Shown: piece after piece, positions 34,111 through 44,629 of the stretch
Layout of the letters: each line of letters starts with the position of its first letter
How positions within the stretch are numbered: position 1 is the first letter of the stretch
Assembly (NCBI RefSeq): GCF_036898095.1
Contig: NC_090728.1
Coordinates: 86,984,739 to 87,048,738, forward strand
DNA: 64,000 bases
DNA from: Palaemon carinicauda
Taxonomy: Eukaryota; Arthropoda; Malacostraca; Decapoda; Palaemonidae
Direction: 5' to 3'
Program-made: the position numbers and the translations under genes
The notes under the pieces: generated by a model
Told to the model about the DNA's origin: nothing
The model's database searches: none
The model's input: the letters and a program-made list of their open reading frames with translations, nothing else

Positions 34111-34251
34111 ATAAGGCAGCAGCAGCAAGAGGAGGAGGAGAAGGAGAAGTGGCTGAAGCAGCAGCAGCATAAGAAAAAAAAAAAAGGCAGCAGCAGCAGC
34201 AAGAGGAGGAGGAAAAGGAAGGAGAAGTGGCTGAAGCAGCAGCAGCATAAG

Positions 34252-34298
<47 letters not shown>

Positions 34299-34522
34299 GC
34301 AGCAGCAGCAAGAGGAGGAGGAGAAGGAGGAGAAGTGGCTGAAGCAGCAGCAGCATAAGAAGAAAAAAAAATAATAATAATAAGGCAGCAGCAGCAAGAG
34401 GAGGAGGAGAAGGAGGAGAAGTGGCTGAAGCAGCAGCAGCATAAGAAAAAAAAAAAGGCAGCAGCAGCAGCAAGAGGAGGAGGAAAAGGAAGGAGAAGTG
34501 GCTGAAGCAGCAGCAGCATAAG

Positions 34523-34557
<35 letters not shown>

Positions 34558-34712
34558 GCAGCAGCAGCAAGAGGAGGAGGAGAAGGAAGGGGAAGTGGCT
34601 GAAGCAGCAGCAGCATAAGAAAAAAAAAGAAAAAAAAAAAAAAAAAAAAAAGGCAGCAGCAGCAGCAAGAGGAGGAGGAGAAGAAGTGGCTGAAGCAGCA
34701 GCAGCATGAGAG

Positions 34713-34747
<35 letters not shown>

Positions 34748-34808
34748 GCAGCAGCAGCAACAGGAGCAGGAGAATGAGGAGAAGTGGCTGAAGCAGCAGC
34801 AGCATAAG

Positions 34809-34839
<31 letters not shown>

Positions 34840-36030
34840 GCAGCAGCAGCAACAGGAGGAGGAGAAGGAGGAGAAGTGGCTGAAGCAGCAGCAGCATAAG
34901 AAAAAAAAAGAAAAGAAAAAAGGCAGCAGCAGCAGCAAGAGGAGGAGGAGAAGGAGGAGAAGTGGCTGAAGCAGCAGCCTAAAGAAAAAAAAAAAAAAAA
35001 AAAAAGGCAGCAGCAGCAGCAAGAGGAGGAGGAGAAGGAGGAGAAGTGGATGAAGCAGCAGCATAAAGAAAAAAAAAAATAAAAAAGGCAGCAGCAGCAG
35101 CAAGAGGAGGAGGAGAAGGAGGAGAAGTGGCTGAAGCAGCAGCAGCATAAGAAAAAAAAAAAAAAAAAAAAAGGCAGCAGCAGCAGCAAGAGGAGGAGGA
35201 GAAGGAGGAGAAGTGGCTAAAGCAGCAGCAGCATAAGAAAAAAAAAAAGGCAGCAGCAGCAGCAAGAGGAGGAGGAGAAGGAGGAGAAGTGGCTAAAGCA
35301 GCAGCAGCATAAGAAAAAAAAAAAAAAAAGAAAAAAAAAAAAAAAAAGGCAGCAGCAGCAGCAAGAGGAGGAGGAGAAGGAGGAGAAGTGGCTGAAGCAG
35401 CAGCAGCATAAGAAAAAAAAAAAAAAAAAAAAAAAAAGGCAGCAGCAGCAGCAAGAGGAGGAGGAGGAGGAGAAGTGGCTGAAGCTGCAGCAGCATAAGA
35501 AAAAAAAAAAAAAAAAAAAAAAAAGGCAGAGGCAGCAGCAAGAGGAGGAGGAGAAGGAGGAGAAGTGGCTGAAGCAGCAGCAGCACAAGAAAAAAAAAAA
35601 AAAAAAGGCAGCAGCAGCAGCAAGAGGAGGAGGAGAAGGAGGAGAAGTGGCTGAAGCAGCAGCAGCATAAGAAAAAAAAAAAAAGGCAGCAGCAGCAGCA
35701 AGCGGAGGAGGAGAAGGAGGAGAAGTGGCTGAAGCAGCAGCAGCATAAGAAAAAAAAAAAAAAGGCAGCAGCAGCAGTAAGAGGAGGAGGAGAAGGAGAA
35801 GTGGCTGAAGCAGCAGTAGCATAAGAAAAAGAAAAAAAAAATAAGAAAAGAGAAAAGGCAGCAGCCGCAGCAAGAGGAGGAGGAGAAGGAGGAGAAGTGG
35901 CTGAAGCAGCAGCAGCATAAAAAAAAAAAAAGGCAGCAGCAGCAACAAGAGGAGGAGGAGGAGGAGGAGAAGTGGCTGAATCAGCAGCAGCAGCATAGGA
36001 AAAAAAAAAAAAAAAAAAAAAGGCAGCAGC
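26671..36030. repeat. Higher-order block of array 1, three copies
   Basis: A fixed order of rare variants occurs at about 26671-27790, 31901-32935 and 34901-36000: AAAAGAAAAGAAAAAAGG, then AGCAGCCTAAAG, then GTGGATGAAGCAGCAGCAT, then GTGGCTAAAGC, then GCAAGCGGAGG, then CAGCAGCAGTAAGAGG (27541, 32681, 35764), then CAGCAGTAGCATAAG, then CAGCAGCCGCAG, then GCTGAATCAGCAGCAGCAGC. Offsets are about 5.14 and 3.08 kb, so blocks of many units were copied as wholes. Confidence 0.85.
27119..29560. repeat. 2.4-kb block of array 1, repeated at 35.3-37.5 kb
   Basis: Marker variants recur with an offset of about 8.2 kb: GCTGAAGCTGCAGCAGCAT (27259 and 35480), GGCAGAGGCAGCAGC (27300 and 35525), CAGCACAAGAAAA (27357 and 35583), GCAGCGGCAGCATAAG (28440 and 36646) and AAATAATATTAAGG (about 29302 and 37422). 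The order is the same in both. Confidence 0.82.
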
Positions 36031-36889
36031 AGAAGCAAGAGGAGGAGGAGAAGGAGGAGAAGTGGCTAAAGCAGCAGCAGCATAAGAAAAAAAAAAAAAA
36101 AGGCAGCAGCAGCAGCAAGAGGAGGAGGAGAAGGAGGAGAAGTGGCTGAAGCAGCAGCAGCATAAAAAAAAAAAAAAAAAAGCAGCAGCAGCAAGAGGAG
36201 GAGGAGAAGGAGGAGAAGTGGCTGAAGCAGCAGCAGCATAAGAAAAAAAAAGAAAAAAGGCAGCAGCAGCAGCAAGAGGAGGAGAAGGAGGAGAAGTGGC
36301 TGAAGCAGCAGCAGCATAAGAAAAAAAAAAGAAAAAAAAAAAAGGCAGCAGCAGCAGCAAGAGGAGGAGGAGAATGAGGAGAAGTGGCTGAAGCAGCAGC
36401 AGCATAAGAAAAAAAAAAGCCAGCAGCAGCAGCAAGAGAAGGAGGAGAAGGAGGAGAAGTGGCTGAAGCAGCAGCAGCATAAGAAAAAAAAAAAAAAGGC
36501 AGCAGCAGCAGCAAGCGGAGGAGGAGAAGGAGGAGAAGTGGCTGAAGCAGCAGTAGCATAAGAAAAAGAAAAAAAAAAGAAAAGAAAAAAGGCAGCAGCA
36601 GCAGCAGCAAGAGGAGGAGGAGAAGGAGGAGAAGTGGCTGAAGCAGCGGCAGCATAAGAAAAAAAAAAAAAAAAAAAAGGCAGCAGCAGCAGCAAGAGGA
36701 GGAGGAGAAGGAGGGGAAGTGGCTGAAGCAGCAGCAGCATAAGAAAAAAAAAAAGGCAGCAGCAGCAGCAAGAGAAGGAGGAGAAGTGGCTGAAGCAGCA
36801 GCAGCATAAGGAAAAAAAAAATAAGGCAGCAGCAGCAGCAAGAGGAGGAGGAGAAGGAGGAGAAGTGGCTGAAGCAGCAGCAGCATAAG

Positions 36890-36921
<32 letters not shown>

Positions 36922-37235
36922 GCAGCAGCAGCAAGAGGAGGAGGAGAAGGAGGAGAAGTGGCTGAAGCAGCAGCAGCATAAAAAAAAAAAAAAAAAAAAA
37001 AAGGCAGCAGCAACAGGAGGAGGAGAAGGAGGAGAAGTGGCTGAAGCAGCAGCAGCATAAGAAAAAAAAAAAATAATAATAGGGCAGCAGCAGCAAGAGG
37101 AGGAGGAGAAGGAGGAGAAGTGGCTGAAGCAGCAGCAGCATAAGAAAAAAAAAAAAAAAAAAAAAAAAAAGGCAGCAGCAGCAGCAAGAGGAGGAGGAGA
37201 AGGAGGAGAGGTGGCTGAAGCAGCAGCAGCATAAG

Positions 37236-37267
<32 letters not shown>

Positions 37268-38073
37268 GCAGCAGCAGCAAGAGGAGGAGGAGAAGGAGGA
37301 GAAGTGGCTGAAGCAGCAGCAGCATAAGAAAAAAAAAAAAAAAAAAAAAGGCAGCAGCAGCAGCAAGAGGAGGAGGAGAAGTAGGAAAGTGGCTGAAGCA
37401 GCAGCAGCATAAGAAAAAAAAATAATATTAAGGCAGCAGCAGCAAGAGGAGGAGGAGAAGGAGGAGAAGTGGCTGAAGCAGCAGCAGCATGAGAGAAAAA
37501 AAAAAAAAAAAAAAAAAAAGGCAGCAGCAGCAGCAAGAGGAGGAGGAGAAGGAGGAGAAGTGGCTGAAGCAGCAGCAGCATAAGAAAAAAAAAAAAAGGC
37601 AGCAGCAGCAGCAAGAGGAGGAGGAGAAGGAGGAGAAGTGGCTGAAGCAGCAGCAGCATAAGAAAAAAAAAAAAAAAAAAAAAAAAAAGGCAGCAGCAGC
37701 AGCAAGAGGAGGAGGAGAAGGAGGAGAAGTGGCTGAAGCAGCAGCAGCATAAGAAAAAAAAAAAAAAAAGGCAGCAGCAGCAGCAAGAGGAGGAGGAGAA
37801 GGAAGAGAAGTGGCTGAAGCAGCAGCAGCATAAGAAAAAAAAAAAAAAAAGGCAGCAGCAGCAGCAAGAGGAGGAGGAGAAGGAGGAGAAGTGGCTGAAG
37901 CAGCAGCAGCATAAGAAAAAAAAAAAAAAAAGGCAGCAGCAGCAGCAAGAGGAGGAGGAGAAGGAGGAGAAGTGGCTGAAGCAGCAGCAGCATAAGAAAA
38001 AAAAAAAAGGCAGCAGCAGCAGCAAGAGAAGGAGGAGAAGGAGGAGAAGTGGCTGAAGCAGCAGCACCATAAG

Positions 38074-38104
<31 letters not shown>

Positions 38105-38779
38105 GCAGCAGCAGCAAGAGGAGGAGGAGAAGGAGGAGAAGTGGCTGAAGCAGCAGCACCATAAGAAAAAAAAAAAAAAAAAAAAAAAAAAGGCAGCAGC
38201 AAGAGGAGGAGGAGAAGGAGGAGAAGTGGCTGAAGCAGCAGCAGCATAAGAAAAAAAAAAAGCCAGCAGCAGCAGCAAGAGAAGGAGGAGAAGGAGGAGA
38301 AGTGGCTGAAGCAGCAGCACCATAAGAAAAAAAAAAAAAAAAAAAAAAAAAAGGCAGCAGCAGCAGCAAGAGGAGGAGGAGAAGGAGAAGTGGCTGAAGC
38401 AGCAGCAGCATAAGAAAAAAAAATAAAAAAAAAATAATAATAAGGCAGCAGTAGCAAGAGGAGGAGGAGAAGGAGGAGAAGTGGCTGAAGCAGCAGCAGC
38501 ATAAGAAAAAAAAAAAAAAGAAAAAAAAAAAAAAAGGCAGCAGCAGCAGCAAGAGGAGGAGGAGAAGGAGGAGAAGGAGGAGAAGTGGCTGAAGCAGCAG
38601 CAGCATAAGAAAAAAGAAAAAAAAAAAAAGAAAAAAAAAAAAAAAAAAAGGCAGCAGCAGCAGCAAGAGGAGGAGGAGAAGGAGAAGTGGCTGAAGCAGC
38701 AGCAGCATAAAAAAAAAAAAAAAAAAAGGCAGCAGCAGCAGCAAGAGGAGGAGGAGAAGGAGGAGAAGTGGCTGAAGCA

Positions 38780-39149
38780 GCAGCAGCTTAAGAAAAAAAA
38801 AAAATAAAGGCAGCGGCAGCAGCAAGAGGAGGAGGAGAAAGAGGAGAAGTGGCTGAAGCAGCAGCTGCATAAGAAAAAAAAAAAAAAAAAGGCAGCAGCA
38901 CTAGCAAGAGGAGGAGGAGAAGGAGGAGAAGTGGCTGAAGCAGCAGCAGCATAAGAAAAAAAAATAAAACAAATAATAAGGCAGCAGCAGCAGCAAGAGG
39001 AGGAGGAGAAGGAAAAGTGGCTGAATAAGCAGAAGCATAAAAAAAATGAGAAAAAAAAATAAATGAAATAAAATAAGGCAGCATCAGCAGCAAAGAGAAG
39101 AGGAGAAGGAGGAGAAGTGGCTGAAGCAGCAGCAGCATGAAAAAAAAAA
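38780..39149. repeat. Degenerate edge of array 1
   Basis: The last four or five units diverge more than interior ones (GCAGCAGCTTAAG, CACTAGCAAGAGG, GGCTGAATAAGCAGAAGC, GCATCAGCAGCAAAGAG). This edge decay is typical where unequal exchange no longer homogenises units. The edge sits 11 bases from array 2. Confidence 0.85.
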
Positions 39150-39160
39150 TATATATATAA
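39150..39160. other. Junction of the two satellites
   Basis: Only a short ATATATATAA run separates the last A tract of array 1 from the first unit of array 2. Confidence 0.85.
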
Positions 39161-41257
39161 GGTAAAGGATTGACTCAGTTGGAAGGATTAAGTTCACGGG
39201 ATAAGAAAGGATAAGAAAAATGTATTTTTTTTTAGGAGGAAATATCCTTTGATGTAGGTGGTACAAGTCCTACATCATAGGGTAAAGGATTGACTCAGTG
39301 TAAAGGATTAAGTTCACGGGATAAGAAAGGATAAGAAAGATATATATTTTTCTAGGAGGAAATATCCTTTGATGTAGGTGGTACAAGTCCTACATCATGG
39401 GGTAAAGGATTGACTCAGTTGAAACGATTAAGTTCACTGGATAAGAAAGGATAATAAAAATTTATTTTTTTAGGAGGAAATATCCTTTAATGTAGGTGGT
39501 ACAAGTCCTATATCATGAGGTAAAGGATTGACTCAGTTCAAAGGATTAAGTTCATGGAAAAGGAAAGGATAAGAAAAATGTATTTTTTTTTTTCAGGAGG
39601 AAATATCCTTTGATGTAGGTGGTACAAGTCCTACATCATGGGGTAAAACAACGACTCAGTTCGAAGGATTAAGTTCATGGAAAAGGAAAGGATAAGAAAA
39701 AATGTATTTATTTTTAGGAGGAAATATCCTTTGATGTAGGTGGTACAAGTCCTACATCATGGGGTAAAAGATTGACTCAGTTCGAAAGATTAAGTTCACG
39801 GGACAGGATAGGATAAGAAAAAATGTATTTTTTTTAGGAGGGAATATCCTTTGATGTAGGTGTTACAAGTCCTACATCATTGTAGGTGTTACAAGTCCTA
39901 CATCATTGGGTAAAAGATTGACTCAGTTGAAAGGATTAAGTTCACGGGACAAGAAAGGATAAGAAAAAATTATTTTTTAGGAGGAAAAATGTATCTTTCT
40001 TATGAGGAAAAATGTATTTTTTTAGGAGGAAATATCCTTTGATGTAGGTTGTACAAGTCCTACATCATGGGGTAAAGAATTGACTCAGTTGGAAGGTTTA
40101 AGTTCACGGGATAAGAAAGGATAAAAAAAATCTATTTTTTTTAAGAGGAAATATCCTTTGATATAGGTGGTACAAGTCCTATATCATGGGGTAAAGGATT
40201 GACTCATTTGGAAGGATTAAGTTCATGGAAAAGGAAAGGATAAGAAAAATGTATCTTTTTTTAGGAGAAAATATCCTTTGATGTGGGTGGTACAAGTCCT
40301 ACATCATCGGGTGAAGGATTGACTCAGTTGGAAGGATTGAGTTCAAGGGAAAGGAAAGGATAAAAAAATGTATCTTTTTTAGGAGGAAATATCCTGTGAT
40401 GTAGGTTGTACAAGTCCTACATCATGGGGTAAAGGGTTGACTTAGTTGGAAGGATTAGGTTCACGGGATAAGAAAGGATAAGAAAAATATAATTTTTTTA
40501 GAAGGAAATATCCTTTGATGTAGGTGGTACAAGTCCTACATCATTGGGTAAAAGATTGACTCAGTTGGAAGGATTAAATTCACGGGATAAGAAAGGATAA
40601 GATAATTTTTTTTTTTTTTTTAGGAGGAAATATCCTTTGACATAGGTGGTACAAGTCCTACATCATGGGGTAAAGGATTGACTCAGTTGAAAGGATTAAG
40701 TTTATGGGACAGGAAAGGATAAGAAAAATGTGTTTTTTTATAGGAGGAAAAATATATCTTTCTTATGAGGAAAAATGTATCTTTTTTGGAGAAAATATCC
40801 TTCGATGTAGGTGGTAAAAGTCCTACATCATGGGGTAGAGGATTGACTCAGTTGGAAGGATTAAGTTCATGGAAGAGGAAAGGATAATAAAGAAAAAAAT
40901 TTTTAGGAGGAAATATCTTTTGATGTAGGTGGTACAAGTCTTACATCATCGGGTAAAGGATTGACTCAGTTGGAAGGATTAAGTTCATGGAAAAGGAAAG
41001 AATAAGAAAAATGTATTTTTTTTTTTTAAGAGGAAATATCCTTTGATGTAGGTGGTACAAGTCCTACATCATGGGGTAAAGGATTGACTCTGTTGGAAGG
41101 ATTAAGTTCACGGGATAAGAAAGGATAAGAAAAATGTATTTTTTTTTTTTTGAGGAAATATCCTTTGATGTAGGTGGTGCAAGTCCTACATCATGGTGTA
41201 AAAGAACGATTCAGTTCAAAGGATTAAGTTCATGGAAAAGGAAAGGATAAGAAAAAA

Positions 41258-41302
41258 GTGTACAACCTACATCAAAGGATATTTCCTCCTAAAAATGAAT
41301 AC
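41258..41302 (-). repeat. Micro-inversion inside array 2
   Basis: GTACAACCTACATCAAAGG (from 41260) followed by ATATTTCCTCCTAAAAATG is the reverse complement of the normal unit segment from the T tract to GTAC. Sequence on both sides is in normal orientation and continues in phase, so about 44 bases were flipped in place. The inverted piece is bounded by GTAC/TACA motifs. Confidence 0.9.
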
Positions 41303-42118
41303 AAGTCCTACATCATGGGGTAAAGGATTGACTCAGTTGAAAGGATTAAGTTCACGGAATAAGGAAGGATAAGAAAAATGTATTTTTTTTTTTTTTGAGG
41401 AAATATCCTTTGATGTAGGTGGTACAAGTCCTACATCATGGGGTGAAAGAACGACTCAGTTCGAAGGATTCAGTTCATGGAAAAGGAAAGGATTAGAAAA
41501 AACGTATTTATTTTTAGGAGGAAATATCCTTGGATGTAGGTGGTACAAGTCCTACATCATGGGGTAAAAGATTGACTCAGTTCGAAAGATTAAGTTCACG
41601 GGACAGGAAAGATGGAAAAAAAATGTATTTTTTTAAGAGGAAATATCCTTTGATGTAGGTGGTACAAGTCGTACATCATGGGGTTACGGATTGACTCAGT
41701 TGGAAGGATTAAGTTCACGGGATAAGAAAGGATAAGAAAAACGTATTTATTTTTAGGAGGGAATATCCTTTGATTTAGGTGGTACAAGTCCTACATTATG
41801 GGGTAAAGGATTGCCTCAGTTGAAAATATTAAGTTCACGGGATAAGAAAGGATAAGAAAAATATATTTTTTTTTTTTAGGAGGAAATATCCTTTGATGTA
41901 GGTGGTACAAGTCCTACATCATGGGGTAAAAGATTGACTCAGTTGGAAGGATTAAGTTCACAGGACAAGAAAAGATAAGAATAATGTATTTTTTTTTTTT
42001 AGGAGGAAAAATGTATCTTTCTTATGAGGAAAAATGTATCTTGTTTAGGAGGGAATATCCTTTGATGTAGGTTGTAAAAGTCGTACATCATGGGGTTACG
42101 GATTGACTCAGTTGGAAG

Positions 42119-43545
42119 GATTAAGTTCACGGGATAAGAAAGAAATAGAAAAATGTGATTTTTTTAGGAGGATATGTTCTTTGATGTAGGTGGTACAAGT
42201 CCTACATCATGGGGTATAGGATTGACTCAAGTGGAAGGATTAAGTTCATGGAAAAGGAAAGGATAAGAAAAATGTATTTTTTTAGGAGGAAATATCCTTT
42301 GATGTGGGTGGTACAAGTCCTACATCATGGGGTAAAGGATTGACTCAGTTGAAAGGATTAAGTTCACGGGATAAGAAAGGATAAGAAAAATGTATTTTTT
42401 TTTTAGGAGGAAATATCCTTTGATGTAGGTGGTACAAGTCCTACATCATGGGGTAAAGGATTGACTCAGTTGAAAGGATTAAGTTCACGGGATAAGAAAG
42501 GATAAGAAAAATGTATTTTTTTTTAGGAGGCAATATCCTTTAATGTATATGGTACAAGTCCTATATCATGGGGTAAAAGATTGACTCACTTGGAAGGATT
42601 AAGTTCAAGGAAAAGGAAAGGATAAGAAAAATGTATTTTTTTAGGAGGAAATATCCTTTGATGTAGGTGGTACAAGTCCTATATCATGGGGTAAAGGATT
42701 GACTCACTTGGATGGATTAAGTTCATGGAAAAGGAAAGGATAAGAAAAATGTATTTTTTTAGGAGGAAATATCCTTTGATTTAGGTTGTACAAGTCCTAC
42801 ATCATGGGGTAAAGGATTGACGCAGTTGGAAGGATTAAGTTCATGGAAAAGGAAAGGATAAGAAAAATGTATTTTTTTAGGAGGAAATATCCTTTGATGT
42901 GGGTGGTACAAGTCCTATATCATCGGGTGAAGGATTGACTCAGTTGGAAGGATTGAGTTCAAGGAAAAGGAAAGGATAAGAAAAATGTATTTTTTTAGGA
43001 GGAAATATCCTTTGATATAGGTGGTACAAGTCCTACATCATCGGGTGAAGGATTGACTCAGTTGGACGGATTAAGTTCACGGGATAAGAAAGGATAAGAA
43101 AAAAAATTTTTTTTTAGGAGGAAATATCATTTGATGTAGGTGGTACAAGTCCTACATCTTGGGGTAAAGGATTGACTCAGTTGAAAGGATTAGGTTCACG
43201 GGATAAGAAAGGATAAGAAAAATTTATTTTTTTTAGGAGGAAATATCCTTTGATGTAGGTGGTACAAGTCCTACATCTTGGGGTAAAGGATTGACTCAGT
43301 TGAAAGGATTAGGTTCACGGGATAAGAAAGGATAAGAAAAATTTATTTTTTTTAGGAGGAAATATCCTTTGATGTAGGTGGTACAAGTCGTACATCATGG
43401 GGTTACGGATTGACTCAGTTGGAAGGATTAAGTTCACGGGATAAGAAAGGATAAGAAAAATGTGATTTTTTTAGGAGGATATGTTCTTTGATGTAGGTGG
43501 TACAAGTCCTACATCATGGGGTATAGGATTGACTCAAGTGGAAGG
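42119..43545. repeat. Duplicated unit group in array 2
   Basis: The unusual units around AGGAGGATATGTTCTTTGAT, followed by GGGTATAGGATTGACTCAAG, occur at about 42168-42230 and again about 43475-43535, roughly 1.3 kb apart. Two nearly identical units also sit side by side at 43140-43360 (GTCCTACATCTTGGGG). Confidence 0.8.
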
Positions 43546-44629
43546 ATTAAGTTCATGGAAAAGGAAAGGATAAGAAAAATGTATTTTTTTAGGAGGAAAT
43601 ATCCTTTGATGTGGGTGGTACAAGTCCTACATCATGGGGTAAAGGATTGACTCAGTTGAAAGGATTAAGTTCACGGGATAAGAAAGGATAAGAAAAATGT
43701 ATTTTTTTTTTAGGAGGAAATATCCTTTGATGTAGGTGGTACAAGTCCTACATCATGGGGTAAAGGATTGACTCAGTTGGAAGGATTAAGTTCACGGGAT
43801 AAGAAAGGATAAGAAAAATGTATTTTTTTTAAGAGGAAATATCCTTTGATGTAGGTGGTACAAGTCCTACATCATGGGGTAAAGGATTGACTCAGTTCGA
43901 AGGATAAAGTTCACGGGATAAGAAAGGATAAGAAATTTTTTTTTTTTTTAGAAGAAAATATCCTTTGTTGTAGGTGGTACAAGTCCTACATCATGGGGTA
44001 AAAGAACGACTCAGTTCGAAGGATTAAGTTCATGGAAAAGGAAAGGATAAGAAAAAATGTATTTATTTGTAGGAGGAAATATCCTTTAATGTAGGTAGTA
44101 CAAGTCCTACATCATGGGGTAGAGGATTGACTCAGTTGAAAGGATTAAGTTCACGGGATAAGAAAGAATAAGAAAAATTTATTTTTTTTTAGGAGGAAAT
44201 ATCCTTTTATGTAGGTGGTACAAGTCCTACATCATGGGGTAAAAGATTGACTCACTTCGAAGGATTACGTTCATGGAAAAGGAAAGGATAAGAAAAATGT
44301 ATTTTTTTTTTTTTGAAGGAAATATCCTTTGATGTAGGTGGTACAAGTCCTACATCTTGGGGTAAAAGATTGACTCACTTCGAAGGATTACGTTCATGGA
44401 AAAGGAAAGGATAAGAAAAAATGTATTTATTTTTAGGAGGAAATATCCTTTGATGTAGGTGGTACAAGTGCTACATCATGGGGTAAAAGATTGACTCAGT
44501 TCGAAAGATTAAGTTCACGGGAAAGGAAAGGATAAGAAAAATGTATTTTTTTTTTAGGAGGAAATATCCTTTGATGTAGGTGTTACAAGTCCTACATCAT
44601 TGGGTAAAAGATTGACTCAGTTGAAAGGA

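Larger units (their letters stand above)
18197..39149. repeat. 21-kb satellite array, ~80-bp A-tract/CAG-GAG unit
   Basis: The unit is a tract of about 8 to 35 A, then GGCAGCAGCAGCAGCAAGAG, GAGGAGGAGAAGGAGGAGAAG, TGGCTGAAG, CAGCAGCAGCATAAG: about 65 fixed bases plus the tract. About 260 copies follow head to tail. The body varies little; the A tract varies in almost every copy. Reading the plus strand in the frame through CAG/GAG gives Q5, E4-K-E2-K, W-L-K, Q3-H-K, but changes of tract length shift that frame, and the other two plus frames contain TAA and TGA in each unit. The minus strand has no stop in any frame, so frames of up to 2937 codons there are an effect of composition. Not a gene. 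Confidence 0.97.
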
